Shown one piece after another: positions 1 to 9,528 of a stretch of 64,000 bases of DNA. The position numbers and the translations under genes are program-made. Source of the stretch: Pseudomonas californiensis (lineage in GTDB: Bacteria > Pseudomonadota > Gammaproteobacteria > Pseudomonadales > Pseudomonadaceae). Location of the stretch: NCBI RefSeq assembly GCF_021147775.1, contig NZ_JAGTPK010000002.1, positions 62,001-126,000 on the forward strand, in the 5' to 3' direction. Under the pieces are notes generated by a model that had not been told where the DNA came from, ran no database searches, and was given only the letters and a program-made list of their open reading frames with translations. How positions within the stretch are numbered: position 1 is the first letter of the stretch; each line of letters opens with the position of its first letter.

Positions 1-3000
1 TTGGCCGCATTACCGGTGATCACGTTTTTCAGCGCGTTACCGGTGCCATTGATTGCAGAGACTCCGGTGAGCACCAGGTTTTCCAGATTGGCGCCCAGCG
101 TCCAGGAGACCGAGCTCAGTACCGTGTCGATCTGTGAGGGGGAATCGCTGCTCTCGATGACCGTGTCCAGAGCGTTGTCGACCACATAAATATCGTTGCC
201 GTCCCCACCAGTCATTTCGTCTGCGCCCTGATCGCCGTCCAGCGTGTCATTGCCAGTGCCGCCCACCAGGGTGTCATCGTCACTGGTGCCAAAGATATTG
301 CCACCTTCGTTCTGGCCGCCGTCAGTAATGTCCGCAGGATCATTATTGTCACTGGCGTTGCCGCGAAAGCCCTTGTCGTCTGCAATGAAGTCCGCAAGCC
401 GTTGGCCCACGATTTCCGCGGACTCTTCGTGCAGGTGCCAGACGTCGTCGGGATAGACCAGCGGATTGACCTCGTAGCGCAGGGGTAGATCGGTGTAGTC
501 GACGGCCAGTTTGACGTCGACACGCTCGCTGGCCATGGCTTCCTGAGCGGCCCTCACGTAGCCGGTGCCTTCGACGATGGCGTCTATTTTTTCGTCGGTG
601 TAACCGCGCGCTTTGGCGGCTTCGGTCTGATAGTGACCTGTCTCCATGAGGTACACATCGAAGTCGCCTATCTGCGAGTGCAGGTAGTCGAACACCTTCA
701 GGGTCGAGGCTTTGTAAAGATCTGCGGCGGCTTGTTTGTCGCTGGCGCGGGCGATTTCCTGGGCGGCCTCTTCGCCCTGACCCCAGATAATGCCGGTGGT
801 CACCTTGTCGATGGCGGTGAGGGTGGCCAACTGTGCCTTGAGCAGTTCGACGGCGCGCAGCAAGGCTGGGCCGGGCTGGTCAGTGTCGGTCAGCCACCAG
901 GAGACTCGTTGCTCCTCAAGGGTGCCGGTCGAATAGCCGACAACCGTGCTGCCGCCGACCGCCAGGTCGATACCATCGCCATTGGCGTCGGTGAACTGAC
1001 TGCGTACGTCGTAAGGGGTGTAATGAGTCAGGTCCTTGACCAGTTCCGAGGTTCCCGATTGATCATCGTCTTCGGTCATGCGCAGCAGGCGAGCGTTGGA
1101 CTGGCCCAGCGTTGGCAGATAAAGGATCTCCTGCGGTGCGCGCTGGCCGAATACGAAATCTGCCTCGGTCAAGGTGTTGAGCAAATTGCCGCTGAGGGCG
1201 ATTTCGAAGCGATTGCCGTCGGCGTCCGGCGTGGCGGATTTGATGTAGGTTTTGTCACCGGTTTCGTTGAGGGTCATGTACAGCGTGTGATTTTCACCAT
1301 TGCCCAGACCGAGGAAACCCAGAGCCGATACGTCTATCCGGTCCTGGCCGGGGGTGAAGTCGTAGATCGTATCGGTGGCGGTCAGGCCGTCAGTGTCGTA
1401 GTCGCGGTAACTGTCGCTGAGGGCGCCGTAGATAAAAGTGTCGTTACCGGCCCCGCCGTACAGGCTGTCGCGACCCTCGCCACCATTGAGGACGTCTGCA
1501 CCGGTGTCGCCACGCAGCGAGTCATTGCCGCCCAGACCCAGAATCGTGTCATCACCTTCGGTTCCGAACAGTGAATCGCCGTTTTCGGTGCCGGTGAGCA
1601 CGCCTGGAGTTACGTTGCCGACGGTGATGGCGAAACTGTCAGCCACCGAAGCGCCGGTTGCGTCGCTGGCGGTCAGCAATACCGAATATATCCCCGATGC
1701 GGTGCCGCCTGGCGTGCCGCCGAACGTCAGGCTTTTGCTGTCGAATGTCAGCCAGTCGGGCAGGGCGCTGCCGTCGGAAAGTGTTGCGCTGTAGCTGAGT
1801 ACGTCGCTGTCCGGATCGCTGAAGCTGCCCGGTTGCACCGTATAGAAAAACGCAGCCAGCTCGCTGACGTTCTGGTCCATCAATGGCGTATTGAGGGTCG
1901 GCGCCTGATTGGTGGATGAGACTGTGGAAAAGATAAAATTGGATGCGCTCAGTTTGCCAATCAGGTTGCCTTCCAGAGCGATCTCGAAGCGATTGCCGGT
2001 GGTGTCGAACGCATCGGTCTTGACGTAGGTTTTGCTGCCGCTGGCATTGAGCGACAGGTAAACGGTATTGGCACTTCCATCACCCAGCCCGCGCAGTCCG
2101 ATGCCGGACAGGTCGATGCGGTCCTGAGTGGGGTCGAAATCGACAATGGTGTCGCTCTGTTTGCTGCCGCTGGCGTTGTAGTTGCGGTAACTGTCCAGGC
2201 GCGAGTTGTAGATGAATACGTCCGCCCCTGTGCCGCCGCTGAGTGTGTCCGCGTCGGCCCCGCCATTGATGACATCGGCCCCAGCCCCGCCGTTGATGCG
2301 ATCAGTCCCTGCGTTGCCGTTCAGTACATCGTTGCCATCGGTGCCGGTCAGCGTATCGCCATCGTCGGTGCCTTCGATCACGCGCTGGAATGTGAAATGG
2401 CTGGCGTTCAGTGTGTCTTTCAGGTTGCCGCTCAGGCCCAGCTCGAAGCGATTTCCGCTGGCATCAGCGTCGAGCGATTTGATGTAGGTGCGGTCGGTCG
2501 TCGCGTTGTAGCTGACGTTCAAGGTCCCGTTCTTGCCGCTACCGAGCCCGGTGAAGCCCAGATCTGACAGGTCGATGTGGTCCTGGCTGATGTCAAAGTC
2601 GGTGAGCAGGTCGGTGGAACTGGTGCTGGCGGTGCGAAAGCTGTCGGTCAATGCGTCGAAACGAAAGACGTCTGCGCCTGCACCGCCGCTGAGTTTGTCC
2701 GCGCCTGCACCGCCGACCAACGTGTCATTGCCCGCACCACCGCTGAGGGTGTCCTTGCCATCCAGGCCGAAAATCAATTCATTCGCGGCGCCGCCGTTGA
2801 TCGTGTCGTTGGCAGCGGTGCCCTGCACAGTGATCAGCGGGAAATCTGCGCCAGCAAAACTGCCGTCGCCATAGATCAGGGTCAGGCCTTTGCTGGTGTG
2901 GCTGATGGTATTGCCGACTACGCTGTTGCGGTCGGTACCGTCTTCGTTGCGCTCGGCGACACCGTAGGTGGACAGATCGCTGCCGGTAATGACGTTGCCG

Positions 3001-3977
3001 CGTATCAGGTTGTCGCTACCGTTGAAGTACTGGCCCGATACACCCGACCTGTCGTCATAAGACTGGATGATGATTTCGGGTACCGGTGCTCCCAGCGAGT
3101 TATTGCTCAGCGTGTTGTCAACCAGGTCCACCCTGGAGCTGCCGTAGATGCGGACACCCGCGCTGCCATTGTCGTGAATATCCACACCACTGACCGAGAT
3201 CTGGCTGGACAGCTTGATCAACACGCCTTCGGCGCCGTTACCGTAGACTTCGCCGCCGATAATCGTGATGTTGGCGGGCGACGGAATGTTTTCGCTGCCC
3301 CGCTGGATCACGATGCCGGTGCTGCCATTGTTGTAGGCGACGTTGTTGCTGAGGGTGAAGTCATGGGTGCTGGTCACCACGTTGAAGCCGTGGCGATCGT
3401 TGTTATAGGCGACGTTGTTTTCAAACACGCTGTCGCTCAGGTAATCCGCGACGAAGCCGTCCAGCCCGTTGCCGTGAGAGACGCTGTTCTTGATCACCAT
3501 ATTGACGGTTTGCTCGTGGGGATCGAAGCCATACCCCGAACAGTCCTTGATCTCGACGCTGTCCAGGGTGACGTTCGAATCCTTGCCGGTCGAACCCGGG
3601 ATGTAGCCGTTGAACCAGCCGTCCACCTTGCCGGTGGTGGCGTCACGGTTGCCATCCAGTGTCAGGTTGTTCATGCCGAAATCATGCGTTTCCTCGCCGT
3701 AGGCGGAGCGCACGATTCCGGTGACCTTGGTGTCCGAGCCATCCTTGAGTTTGATAGTTGTCTCGCCCATGCCCGCGCCGGACAGGGTGACGTTGCTCTT
3801 GAGCATGAGGCAGCCATCGGACGGTTCCTCGCCACCCGAGACAATGTAGGTTCCGGCGTCCATCACCACCTGCCCGCCACCTGCTGCCGCAGCCGCATCG
3901 ATGGCTGCCTGTATAGCTGCTGTATCGTCCGTGACGCCGTCGCCCAAAGCTCCATAGTCTTTTATGTTGAATGTCAT
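1..3977 (-). CDS. psmE: Mannuronan C-5-epimerase / alginate O-acetylhydrolase, PsmE type (3' end outside window)
   Basis: Secreted bifunctional enzyme acting on alginate: it converts mannuronate to guluronate residues and removes acetyl groups. The N-terminal A module (about residues 1-385) is a right-handed beta-helix carrying Y149, D152 and H154 in a YGFDPHE motif, the same numbering as in AlgE4. RTX calcium-binding nonapeptide blocks follow near positions 2830-2660, 2340-2215, 1570-1440 and 290-200. A putative Ig/cadherin-like domain lies near 1910-1620. An SGNH/SASA-type acetylesterase module starts near residue 947, with GQSN (Ser960) and a late DDVWHLH segment carrying the Asp/His pair. 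There is no Sec signal; RTX proteins of this kind use type I secretion. The start codon has GGAG seven bases upstream. The reading frame stays open to base 1, so at least 1325 residues are seen and the C-terminal RTX/secretion signal is missing. The domain mix matches PsmE described in P. syringae pv. glycinea. Confidence 0.93.
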   Translation of the reverse strand, partial: MTFNIKDYGALGDGVTDDTAAIQAAIDAAAAAGGGQVVMDAGTYIVSGGEEPSDGCLMLKSNVTLSGAGMGETTIKLKDGSDTKVTGIVRSAYGEETHDFGMNNLTLDGNRDATTGKVDGWFNGYIPGSTGKDSNVTLDSVEIKDCSGYGFDPHEQTVNMVIKNSVSHGNGLDGFVADYLSDSVFENNVAYNNDRHGFNVVTSTHDFTLSNNVAYNNGSTGIVIQRGSENIPSPANITIIGGEVYGNGAEGVLIKLSSQISVSGVDIHDNGSAGVRIYGSSRVDLVDNTLSNNSLGAPVPEIIIQSYDDRSGVSGQYFNGSDNLIRGNVITGSDLSTYGVAERNEDGTDRNSVVGNTISHTSKGLTLIYGDGSFAGADFPLITVQGTAANDTINGGAANELIFGLDGKDTLSGGAGNDTLVGGAGADKLSGGAGADVFRFDALTDSFRTASTSSTDLLTDFDISQDHIDLSDLGFTGLGSGKNGTLNVSYNATTDRTYIKSLDADASGNRFELGLSGNLKDTLNASHFTFQRVIEGTDDGDTLTGTDGNDVLNGNAGTDRINGGAGADVINGGADADTLSGGTGADVFIYNSRLDSYRNYNASGSKQSDTIVDFDPTQDRIDLSGIGLRGLGDGSANTVYLSLNASGSKTYVKTDAFDTTGNRFEIALEGNLIGKLSASNFIFSTVSSTNQAPTLNTPLMDQNVSELAAFFYTVQPGSFSDPDSDVLSYSATLSDGSALPDWLTFDSKSLTFGGTPGGTASGIYSVLLTASDATGASVADSFAITVGNVTPGVLTGTENGDSLFGTEGDDTILGLGGNDSLRGDTGADVLNGGEGRDSLYGGAGNDTFIYGALSDSYRDYDTDGLTATDTIYDFTPGQDRIDVSALGFLGLGNGENHTLYMTLNETGDKTYIKSATPDADGNRFEIALSGNLLNTLTEADFVFGQRAPQEILYLPTLGQSNARLLRMTEDDDQSGTSELVKDLTHYTPYDVRSQFTDANGDGIDLAVGGSTVVGYSTGTLEEQRVSWWLTDTDQPGPALLRAVELLKAQLATLTAIDKVTTGIIWGQGEEAAQEIARASDKQAAADLYKASTLKVFDYLHSQIGDFDVYLMETGHYQTEAAKARGYTDEKIDAIVEGTGYVRAAQEAMASERVDVKLAVDYTDLPLRYEVNPLVYPDDVWHLHEESAEIVGQRLADFIADDKGFRGNASDNNDPADITDGGQNEGGNIFGTSDDDTLVGGTGNDTLDGDQGADEMTGGDGNDIYVVDNALDTVIESSDSPSQIDTVLSSVSWTLGANLENLVLTGVSAINGTGNALKNVITGNAA

Positions 3978-4245
3978 GGACTTACTCCGGGCCGCGAAGA
4001 TGTTAGGTAATGAAGTCAATGTTGCAGCGCCCGGATGTATATGACTCTCATAATAAAAAAAGTTGCGTGATATGTACTATATTTTCGGAGAAAATGCGGC
4101 TATCTGCGTCAATCTTATGGCTGCCGTATTTGTGGCGGTCGGTTGCGGGGGGGTCGACAGGCTGGCGTCAAAAAACAGAACCTTGGCCCTGGGGGCTGGC
4201 GAAAGGGTATTTGTCGGGATGGTGTTGAGGACGGTGAGCTGCGGA

Positions 4246-5895
4246 TCAGTCTTCGATCAATTGAACGCTGTCGAAGACAATCGCCGGGCTTAGAAAGCCT
4301 GCACCGGTCTTGCCCGATGCAACGCCGATGTCCAGAGAGTTCAAGCCCGACTGTAATGCCGAACCCGGAATGCTCACTTCAAATAGCGTGTTGTTGCCTC
4401 GATAAGTCCCGCGCGTTATGCCACGACTCTCAGGCTGGTTCGGTGCGGGCGGGACAGGGGCCGTCCAGCGCTGATTGACCGTTAGCCGTGGGCGACCTCC
4501 GGCTTGGGTGAGGGAAATGAACATACGCAGCCGGTAATTGCGCACTTCATTTGTGTGCAGCTCAAAGTTGATCCGTGTCGGTGTGTTGACGTCACGCCAC
4601 TGCACCGCTGGAAAATCGTTCAACGGGCTTGAGCCTACAGAAAACGTAGTGGCTTCCCATGGGGCCATTCGTGAGTCGGATGGGTGGGCGGATGCCAGCT
4701 GGCCGGCATTACGAAAACCTGCCGGTGTGCCATCGGGTGTCCCGATCTGCCATTTCACTCGGCCCGCGGGCGGGTCAGCCTGCAAATTGGCTTCGCGGTC
4801 GCTGCCTGCGACAACGTCCACGGTGGACTGAGCCACCTCCAGTTCGTTCTGATAGAGCGTGATCCGGTAGCGGCCAGGTCGTACACCTGTCAACTGAAAG
4901 TCACCGCTGGTCTTTGGCTGAGTCCAGTATTGAGCGGTTGCGTTGCTCAGGCCTATGAAGGCCGGCAAGGTAGCCGGTACGCCTGAACTGTGTCCCGATA
5001 CCGAACCTCGTCCGGCAGCGTCCAGGTATCCCTCCAGTCCCAGCGCATTGGTGACAAACCCCAGATCTGTCAGTTGCGCCGATGGCTTGCCACCTGTAGT
5101 GAACAGCAAGCCGTACACACCGTGCAGACCAGCTCGATACGGCTCGGTCTGGGTGTGATTGGAGTACATGTAGTTGTACAGCTCATGCGTCTTCGCAGTC
5201 TTTTGCGTGGCGACGTCCTTGAAAAAGGGGCCTCCGGAACTCCGCTCCCTGTTGCCCATAAGCATATAGACGGCGACACCCGGGCCACTCACGCCGTGCA
5301 CAGGGTCATCGATCATCGGGCGTGCGGAATAGAATTTTGAGCTGGTTCGGCCGTCTGGCAACAGAAAGACATCGTTGCCTTCGATGGCCTGACCGACGTT
5401 GGAGTCGGTGCCTCGGTCGGCCTTTGGCAAAGCATTGACGTTCAGCCTTGCGACAAACCGCAGCTCGCCTACCGGCGGTAGGGTCGGAGCATAAGTCGCC
5501 ATGTAAATGGCGTCGCGGCCCTTGTGAGCCATGTAGTAGTGAATCAGATCGCCGTGTCGTACGCTGACTACCATCACATCGCCCGCAGTGCGCACATCCA
5601 CTTGTGCGGTCCCAAGGCCCGATGCAATCTGCGACGCCTTTGGCTCGGTGGTCTGCAGCTCTTCGCCCTTGAAGCGCATGGACGTCAGGTCACCGTTACG
5701 GGTATCGACGCTGAAGACCAGGTCGGCGCCGGTATCGACAACCGCCTGGGTTTCCGTTCGTATGAAACCGAAGCTGGCGCTGTACGCGCAAGGCATCATG
5801 AACGCTCCACACAGCATGCCAAACACAATGCTCCCCCGACGGCCTGGCAGCGGCGGTTTCTGTGGAGTACACATCTGGCGTGAAGCACCGATCAT
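4246..5895 (-). CDS. Rhamnogalacturonan lyase, polysaccharide lyase family 4
   Basis: Predicted to cleave the rhamnose-galacturonate backbone of pectin rhamnogalacturonan I by beta-elimination, outside the cell. The 549-residue product starts with a Sec signal (basic start, hydrophobic stretch, probable cleavage after AYSA). A beta-sandwich catalytic domain follows to about residue 310. Next is an FnIII-like domain (GDFQLTGVRPGRYRITLY, around residues 330-370), and last a CBM-like jelly roll with a terminal FDSVQL segment. This three-domain order is typical of PL4. The ATG overlaps the stop of the upstream pectin lyase gene by four bases (ATGA), so the two are very likely co-transcribed and translationally coupled. 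The catalytic Lys/His pair was not assigned residue by residue. Confidence 0.85.
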   Translation of the reverse strand: MIGASRQMCTPQKPPLPGRRGSIVFGMLCGAFMMPCAYSASFGFIRTETQAVVDTGADLVFSVDTRNGDLTSMRFKGEELQTTEPKASQIASGLGTAQVDVRTAGDVMVVSVRHGDLIHYYMAHKGRDAIYMATYAPTLPPVGELRFVARLNVNALPKADRGTDSNVGQAIEGNDVFLLPDGRTSSKFYSARPMIDDPVHGVSGPGVAVYMLMGNRERSSGGPFFKDVATQKTAKTHELYNYMYSNHTQTEPYRAGLHGVYGLLFTTGGKPSAQLTDLGFVTNALGLEGYLDAAGRGSVSGHSSGVPATLPAFIGLSNATAQYWTQPKTSGDFQLTGVRPGRYRITLYQNELEVAQSTVDVVAGSDREANLQADPPAGRVKWQIGTPDGTPAGFRNAGQLASAHPSDSRMAPWEATTFSVGSSPLNDFPAVQWRDVNTPTRINFELHTNEVRNYRLRMFISLTQAGGRPRLTVNQRWTAPVPPAPNQPESRGITRGTYRGNNTLFEVSIPGSALQSGLNSLDIGVASGKTGAGFLSPAIVFDSVQLIED

Positions 5896-7202
5896 TTCGA
5901 CACGCTCATGTCTGATTTGCCAGCGCCCGCGTCTCGAAGCACCAGGGCGCGCGCCTGATCGGCGGGCAAGGGCGTGATGAGCCAGCGCCCGTAAGGGGTG
6001 AAGGCGTTGAGGGCATCCCTGTCCTCAGGCCGGTAGTCGGCTCCGCTTTGTTGCGCCTGATTGCTTGCGCACGGTCTGCCTATAGCCGTCTGGCATGCGC
6101 TGTGGGCCGATTCGGAAGCCGTGCTGAAGGGAGCAAAGGCAAGGCCTGGCTGATGGGTGTCATTGAAGACCGGGTGGATCACGTTCTGGAAAACGTTGCC
6201 CTCAACCAGCAGACGTGAAGTGTCTGTCCTCGACATGATTGCGCCCTGGTAAGTCATGTTCGCAAACACGTTGTTGACCAGTTGTGCAGTGACTTCGGCG
6301 TCGCCCATACCTCCCGCATGAGGGGCGCGTCCGGACGTATCGTGAATGTAATTTCTCTCTACAGTCAGGGTGTCGTGATGGCCGAGAAACAGCCATACCC
6401 AGTAATGATGTCCGTCGCAGGTCGCGGAGTAGGGCGTGCGTCCATCAAAGTCATTGTTGGAAATGGTCACGTGAGACGCAGTTCCCCAGCCGGTCACTAT
6501 CATCTGCCGACCGATACGGGCGAACGTGTCATGGTCAATCCATACGCCGTCTGCGTCATCCAGCGTCAGCGCATCGCCGCCCCAGACCACGCGTGGGTTG
6601 ATATCCGACAGGGTCAGGTTGCGAACGATGACGTTATGGGCTCCGCCGCCTATGAGCAGCCCCATTCCCTGTATGCCAGCGTGATTGCCCAGCCCCGTCA
6701 GTGTCTTGTTTGAGCCTACCTTCAGGCGTTTCAACCCGGCATTGTCATACGTCACGGTGGCCGGCGGCTTTGACTGACAGAAGTTGTTTGCGCCATTGAG
6801 CGCCCATTGTCCGCCACCTTGTGGGCAAGGGTTTGCCATGCAACCGGCTTCGGTGGTGCTGGCGCTGCCGTTGGACATAACGCTGCCGCGAAAATCGAAG
6901 GTGTGATCGAGCTCAATCACTCGCGGTGTATCGTCTGTGCAATTGCCGCGTTGATCGTAAGCATCACACAAGGCTTTTTTCAGGTCGTCGAGTGTCGCCG
7001 GATGCACCACCGTAGCACTCCCTCCACCTGTGACTCCCGTGGCAAAACCGTCTGGCTGGTTTGCTGCATGGGAAAATTGAGGCACCAATAACAGAGCGCT
7101 GAGGGCAAGTATCCAGCATGACGAAAGTTTGATGGTTTTGTTGAGCGAGTGGTTAACCTGAGCCTGTAGGAAAGACCGTATACCCAGCGATTGAAACTTC
7201 AT
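5892..7202 (-). CDS. Secreted pectin lyase-like PL1 enzyme
   Basis: Right-handed beta-helix lyase of family PL1, predicted to depolymerise plant cell-wall pectin. Visible PL1 features are GLGNHAGIQGMGLLI, the conserved WIDH, and TSGRAPHAGG, whose Arg fits the catalytic base position. A HHYWVWLFLG aromatic segment is more like pectin lyase (methylated substrate) than calcium-dependent pectate lyase. An ATG at 7298 would give 468 residues. The ATG at 7202 gives 436 with a Sec signal ending near SHA-AN, and was preferred because the signal then lies closer to the N-terminus; neither start has a strong ribosome binding site. It overlaps the downstream rhamnogalacturonan lyase gene by four bases, so the pair would attack both smooth and hairy pectin regions. 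Confidence 0.82.
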   Translation of the reverse strand: MKFQSLGIRSFLQAQVNHSLNKTIKLSSCWILALSALLLVPQFSHAANQPDGFATGVTGGGSATVVHPATLDDLKKALCDAYDQRGNCTDDTPRVIELDHTFDFRGSVMSNGSASTTEAGCMANPCPQGGGQWALNGANNFCQSKPPATVTYDNAGLKRLKVGSNKTLTGLGNHAGIQGMGLLIGGGAHNVIVRNLTLSDINPRVVWGGDALTLDDADGVWIDHDTFARIGRQMIVTGWGTASHVTISNNDFDGRTPYSATCDGHHYWVWLFLGHHDTLTVERNYIHDTSGRAPHAGGMGDAEVTAQLVNNVFANMTYQGAIMSRTDTSRLLVEGNVFQNVIHPVFNDTHQPGLAFAPFSTASESAHSACQTAIGRPCASNQAQQSGADYRPEDRDALNAFTPYGRWLITPLPADQARALVLRDAGAGKSDMSVSK

Positions 7203-7298
7203 GTTCTGGCTCGCGTTCTGTGGCTCGTGGGTGTTGAATGTCGTTGAAACAACTCCGATGCAATGTCTTGATCGTACGTCGTCATGTGCTTGCTTCAT

Positions 7299-7730
7299 GC
7301 GCTTACAAGCGTCTGAAAGGATCTTGCTTGATTTTTAACACGCATAGGTCTTTGCCGCCTGAACGCCGCCTGAACACGTCCCAGTGAGCCTCGATCGCCA
7401 GGATCCCCGTTTTTTTTACAGGGGCAGTGATACGTTTGATCCTCAGGCAACTGAGCAAGTATCAGCTCTTGTTTGAGTCGTTAAATAGTCTGTTTTGTAA
7501 GTTGGGCACTATTTACGTGTCAGCGTTTTCTTATTGAGGTGTCACTCTTTTCGTATTTATTATTTGATGAGTAGAGTTGCTTGAGTTTTTCTAGTAGTTG
7601 GTCTTAGCTGCGGTTGTCAGTCGAGCGTGGCTCTTTTCGGATTTAAAGCGCTCGCGATAAACAAATAACTTTCCATGTCGTTGGCGTGTTGTTGACGATG
7701 TATATATTGATTTCGTTAAAGGACTATATG
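7299..7730. other. AT-rich intergenic region with an 11-bp tandem repeat
   Basis: No convincing gene was found between the pectin lyase and the small secreted protein. GCCGCCTGAAC occurs twice in tandem at 7354-7364 and 7365-7375. The right half (about 7480-7700) is clearly more AT-rich than its surroundings and must hold the promoter of the gene at 7731. No Hrp box (GGAACC with a matching CCAC element) was recognised. Confidence 0.5.
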
Positions 7731-8126
7731 ATGAAAAAGCGTTTCAGTGTGACGTTGATAACCGCAGCCTTGTTGCTCTCTACTCACGCAATGGCCAGCT
7801 CCGTGCTGCACACCGCCACGGTCGATCAGGACGGTAACATCGTTTCTCAGTCCCCGCAGTGGATCAAGGCTGTGCGTTTCACCAGTCAGAAGGACTACTT
7901 CGCTACCTACGAAGTGACCTTCAAGGAAGGTCAGTTCAATGAGGCGCCAGGTTTCTGTTCTGTGTCGTCCACCGATACCAGCGACTACGAGCGTCTGCTG
8001 TATGGCCACGCCAAGTTGGGCGGTGCTGCGACCACCGAAAAACTTAACGTGCTGGGCCTGATGGTCGGCAAGGACGGCGCATCAGGTCACTCTTCAATGA
8101 GTTTCCAATTGATGTGCAGTAACTGA
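7731..8126 (+). CDS. Small secreted protein of unknown function
   Basis: 131-residue protein of a family not recognised. A typical Sec signal is visible (MKKRFSVTLITAALLLSTHAMA, written here as basic KKR, a hydrophobic core and an AMA-S cleavage site). The mature part of about 110 residues has two cysteines (PGFCSVSS and the C-terminal MCSN) that could form one disulfide in the periplasm or outside. Two adjacent ATG codons exist at 7728 and 7731; AAAGGA at 7718-7723 is better spaced for the second. It stands alone, with an AT-rich leader upstream and a CoA-transferase-like gene downstream. Location beside pectin-degrading genes suggests, but does not show, an extracellular role. Confidence 0.75.
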   Translation: MKKRFSVTLITAALLLSTHAMASSVLHTATVDQDGNIVSQSPQWIKAVRFTSQKDYFATYEVTFKEGQFNEAPGFCSVSSTDTSDYERLLYGHAKLGGAATTEKLNVLGLMVGKDGASGHSSMSFQLMCSN

Positions 8127-8282
8127 TTTGCGGGTGCGTTTCCTGTAACACGTGAAGCATTTCCAGGGTGCGTCCGCAAGGATGCATCCTCTCCACTGCC
8201 GCGCCGAGAACCGACGCTGACTTTTAATCTTCGTCATTTGCGCCGATTATCTACCTCCACTCACAACCCGTACGGACGTGTC

Positions 8283-9473
8283 ATGAACCTACCTCTTCAG
8301 GGCATCAAGGTGGTGGAGCTCGGTCAGCTCATTGCCGGACCCTTCGCCGCGAAAATGCTCGCCGAGTTCGGGGCTGAGGTCATCAAGGTAGAGCCGCCAT
8401 TGACGGGCGACCCGTTGCGCAAGTGGCGCCTGCTGCATGACGGCACGTCTGTCTGGTGGGCGGTACAAGCGCGCAACAAGCAATCGGTCACTCTGGATCT
8501 GCACAAACCCGAGGCGCAGGAAATGGCTCGACGCCTGATCCGGGACGCGGACGTACTGATCGAAAACTTCCGTCCCGGCACCCTCGAAGCGTGGGGGCTG
8601 AGCTGGGAGGAACTGCATGCGCTCAACCCGAAACTGATCATGTTGCGGGTGTCGGGCTTTGGACAGACTGGCCCCTATCGTGATCGCCCCGGTTTCGGCG
8701 TTATCGGCGAAGCCATGGGCGGGCTGCGTCATTTGTCGGGCGAGGCAGGGCGCACGCCGGTGCGGGTGGGTGTTTCGATTGGCGATTCGCTGGCGGCGCT
8801 GCACGGCGTCATCGGTATTCTGTTGGCCTTGCGTCATCGCGAGCAGAATGCAGGTGAAGGTCAGCAGATCGACGTCGCGTTGTACGAGTCGGTGTTTAAT
8901 ACGATGGAAAGCCTGATCCCCGAATATTCGGTGTTCAACGTCGTGCGCGAACCCGCAGGCAGTAGCATGCCCGGTATCGCGCCGACCAACGCTTATCGTT
9001 GCAACGATGGCAAATACGCGTTGGTTGCGGGCAATGGCGACAGCATCTATCGCCGGCTGATGGAAAAAATCGGCCGAATGGATCTGGCCGACGACCCCGA
9101 ACTCAAGCACAACGATGGCCGGGTCAGGCACGTCGCACGCATCGACGCGGCGATTTCAACCTGGACAGCCGAACGTTCACTGGACGATGTGCTGACTGCG
9201 CTCAATGAGGCGCGCATACCGGCTGGCAAAATCTACGACGCAGCCGATATCGCCGCTGACCCGCACTATCAGGCGCGCGACATGCTGCTGCAAGACACGC
9301 TGGACGACGGCACACCTGTGACGGTGCCCGGTATCGTGCCCAAGCTGCAGGCCACGCCTGGGCAACTTCGTTCGAGGGCGCCGACGCTTGGCGCGGATAC
9401 TGATTTGGTCCTTGAAGCGCATGGCATCGATGCAGCCACTCGCGCCGAATGGCGTCGGCTTGGCGTTATTTGA
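8283..9473 (+). CDS. CaiB/BaiF (family III) CoA-transferase-like protein
   Basis: A 396-residue protein with the family III CoA-transferase fold, normally moving CoA between carboxylic acids. Seen are the N-terminal MNLPLQGIKVVELGQLIAGP type start, the GAEVIKVEPP segment, LIENFRPGTLEAWGL, and SGFGQTGPYRDRPGFG. At the place where most members carry the acyl-accepting aspartate (PGYD/PGFD), this one reads PGFG, so the canonical nucleophile looks absent. The ATG at 8283 fits the family N-terminus better than the in-frame start at 8238. It is followed 55 bases later by a VOC protein on the same strand. The substrate cannot be named from sequence. Confidence 0.85.
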   Translation: MNLPLQGIKVVELGQLIAGPFAAKMLAEFGAEVIKVEPPLTGDPLRKWRLLHDGTSVWWAVQARNKQSVTLDLHKPEAQEMARRLIRDADVLIENFRPGTLEAWGLSWEELHALNPKLIMLRVSGFGQTGPYRDRPGFGVIGEAMGGLRHLSGEAGRTPVRVGVSIGDSLAALHGVIGILLALRHREQNAGEGQQIDVALYESVFNTMESLIPEYSVFNVVREPAGSSMPGIAPTNAYRCNDGKYALVAGNGDSIYRRLMEKIGRMDLADDPELKHNDGRVRHVARIDAAISTWTAERSLDDVLTALNEARIPAGKIYDAADIAADPHYQARDMLLQDTLDDGTPVTVPGIVPKLQATPGQLRSRAPTLGADTDLVLEAHGIDAATRAEWRRLGVI

Positions 9474-9528
9474 TCCAGAGTGTGGTCTGTAACGTAAAGA
9501 GACTCATATTCTGAACGGAGCTGATCCC

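Noticed and set aside
633..1574. Long plus-strand open frame inside psmE
   Set aside because: It is antisense to the in-frame epimerase/RTX coding sequence and has no family character.
2577..4010. Plus-strand open frame of 477 codons
   Set aside because: It mirrors the A module of psmE on the opposite strand; high GC third positions create such shadows.
4028..4075. Weak AlgU-like promoter before psmE (CAACTT with TCATA)
   Set aside because: The spacing is 15 and both boxes deviate; not reported as a feature.
7410..7427. CCCC, eight T, ACA and GGGG as a hairpin terminator
   Set aside because: The stem has only four pairs and the T-run is in the loop.
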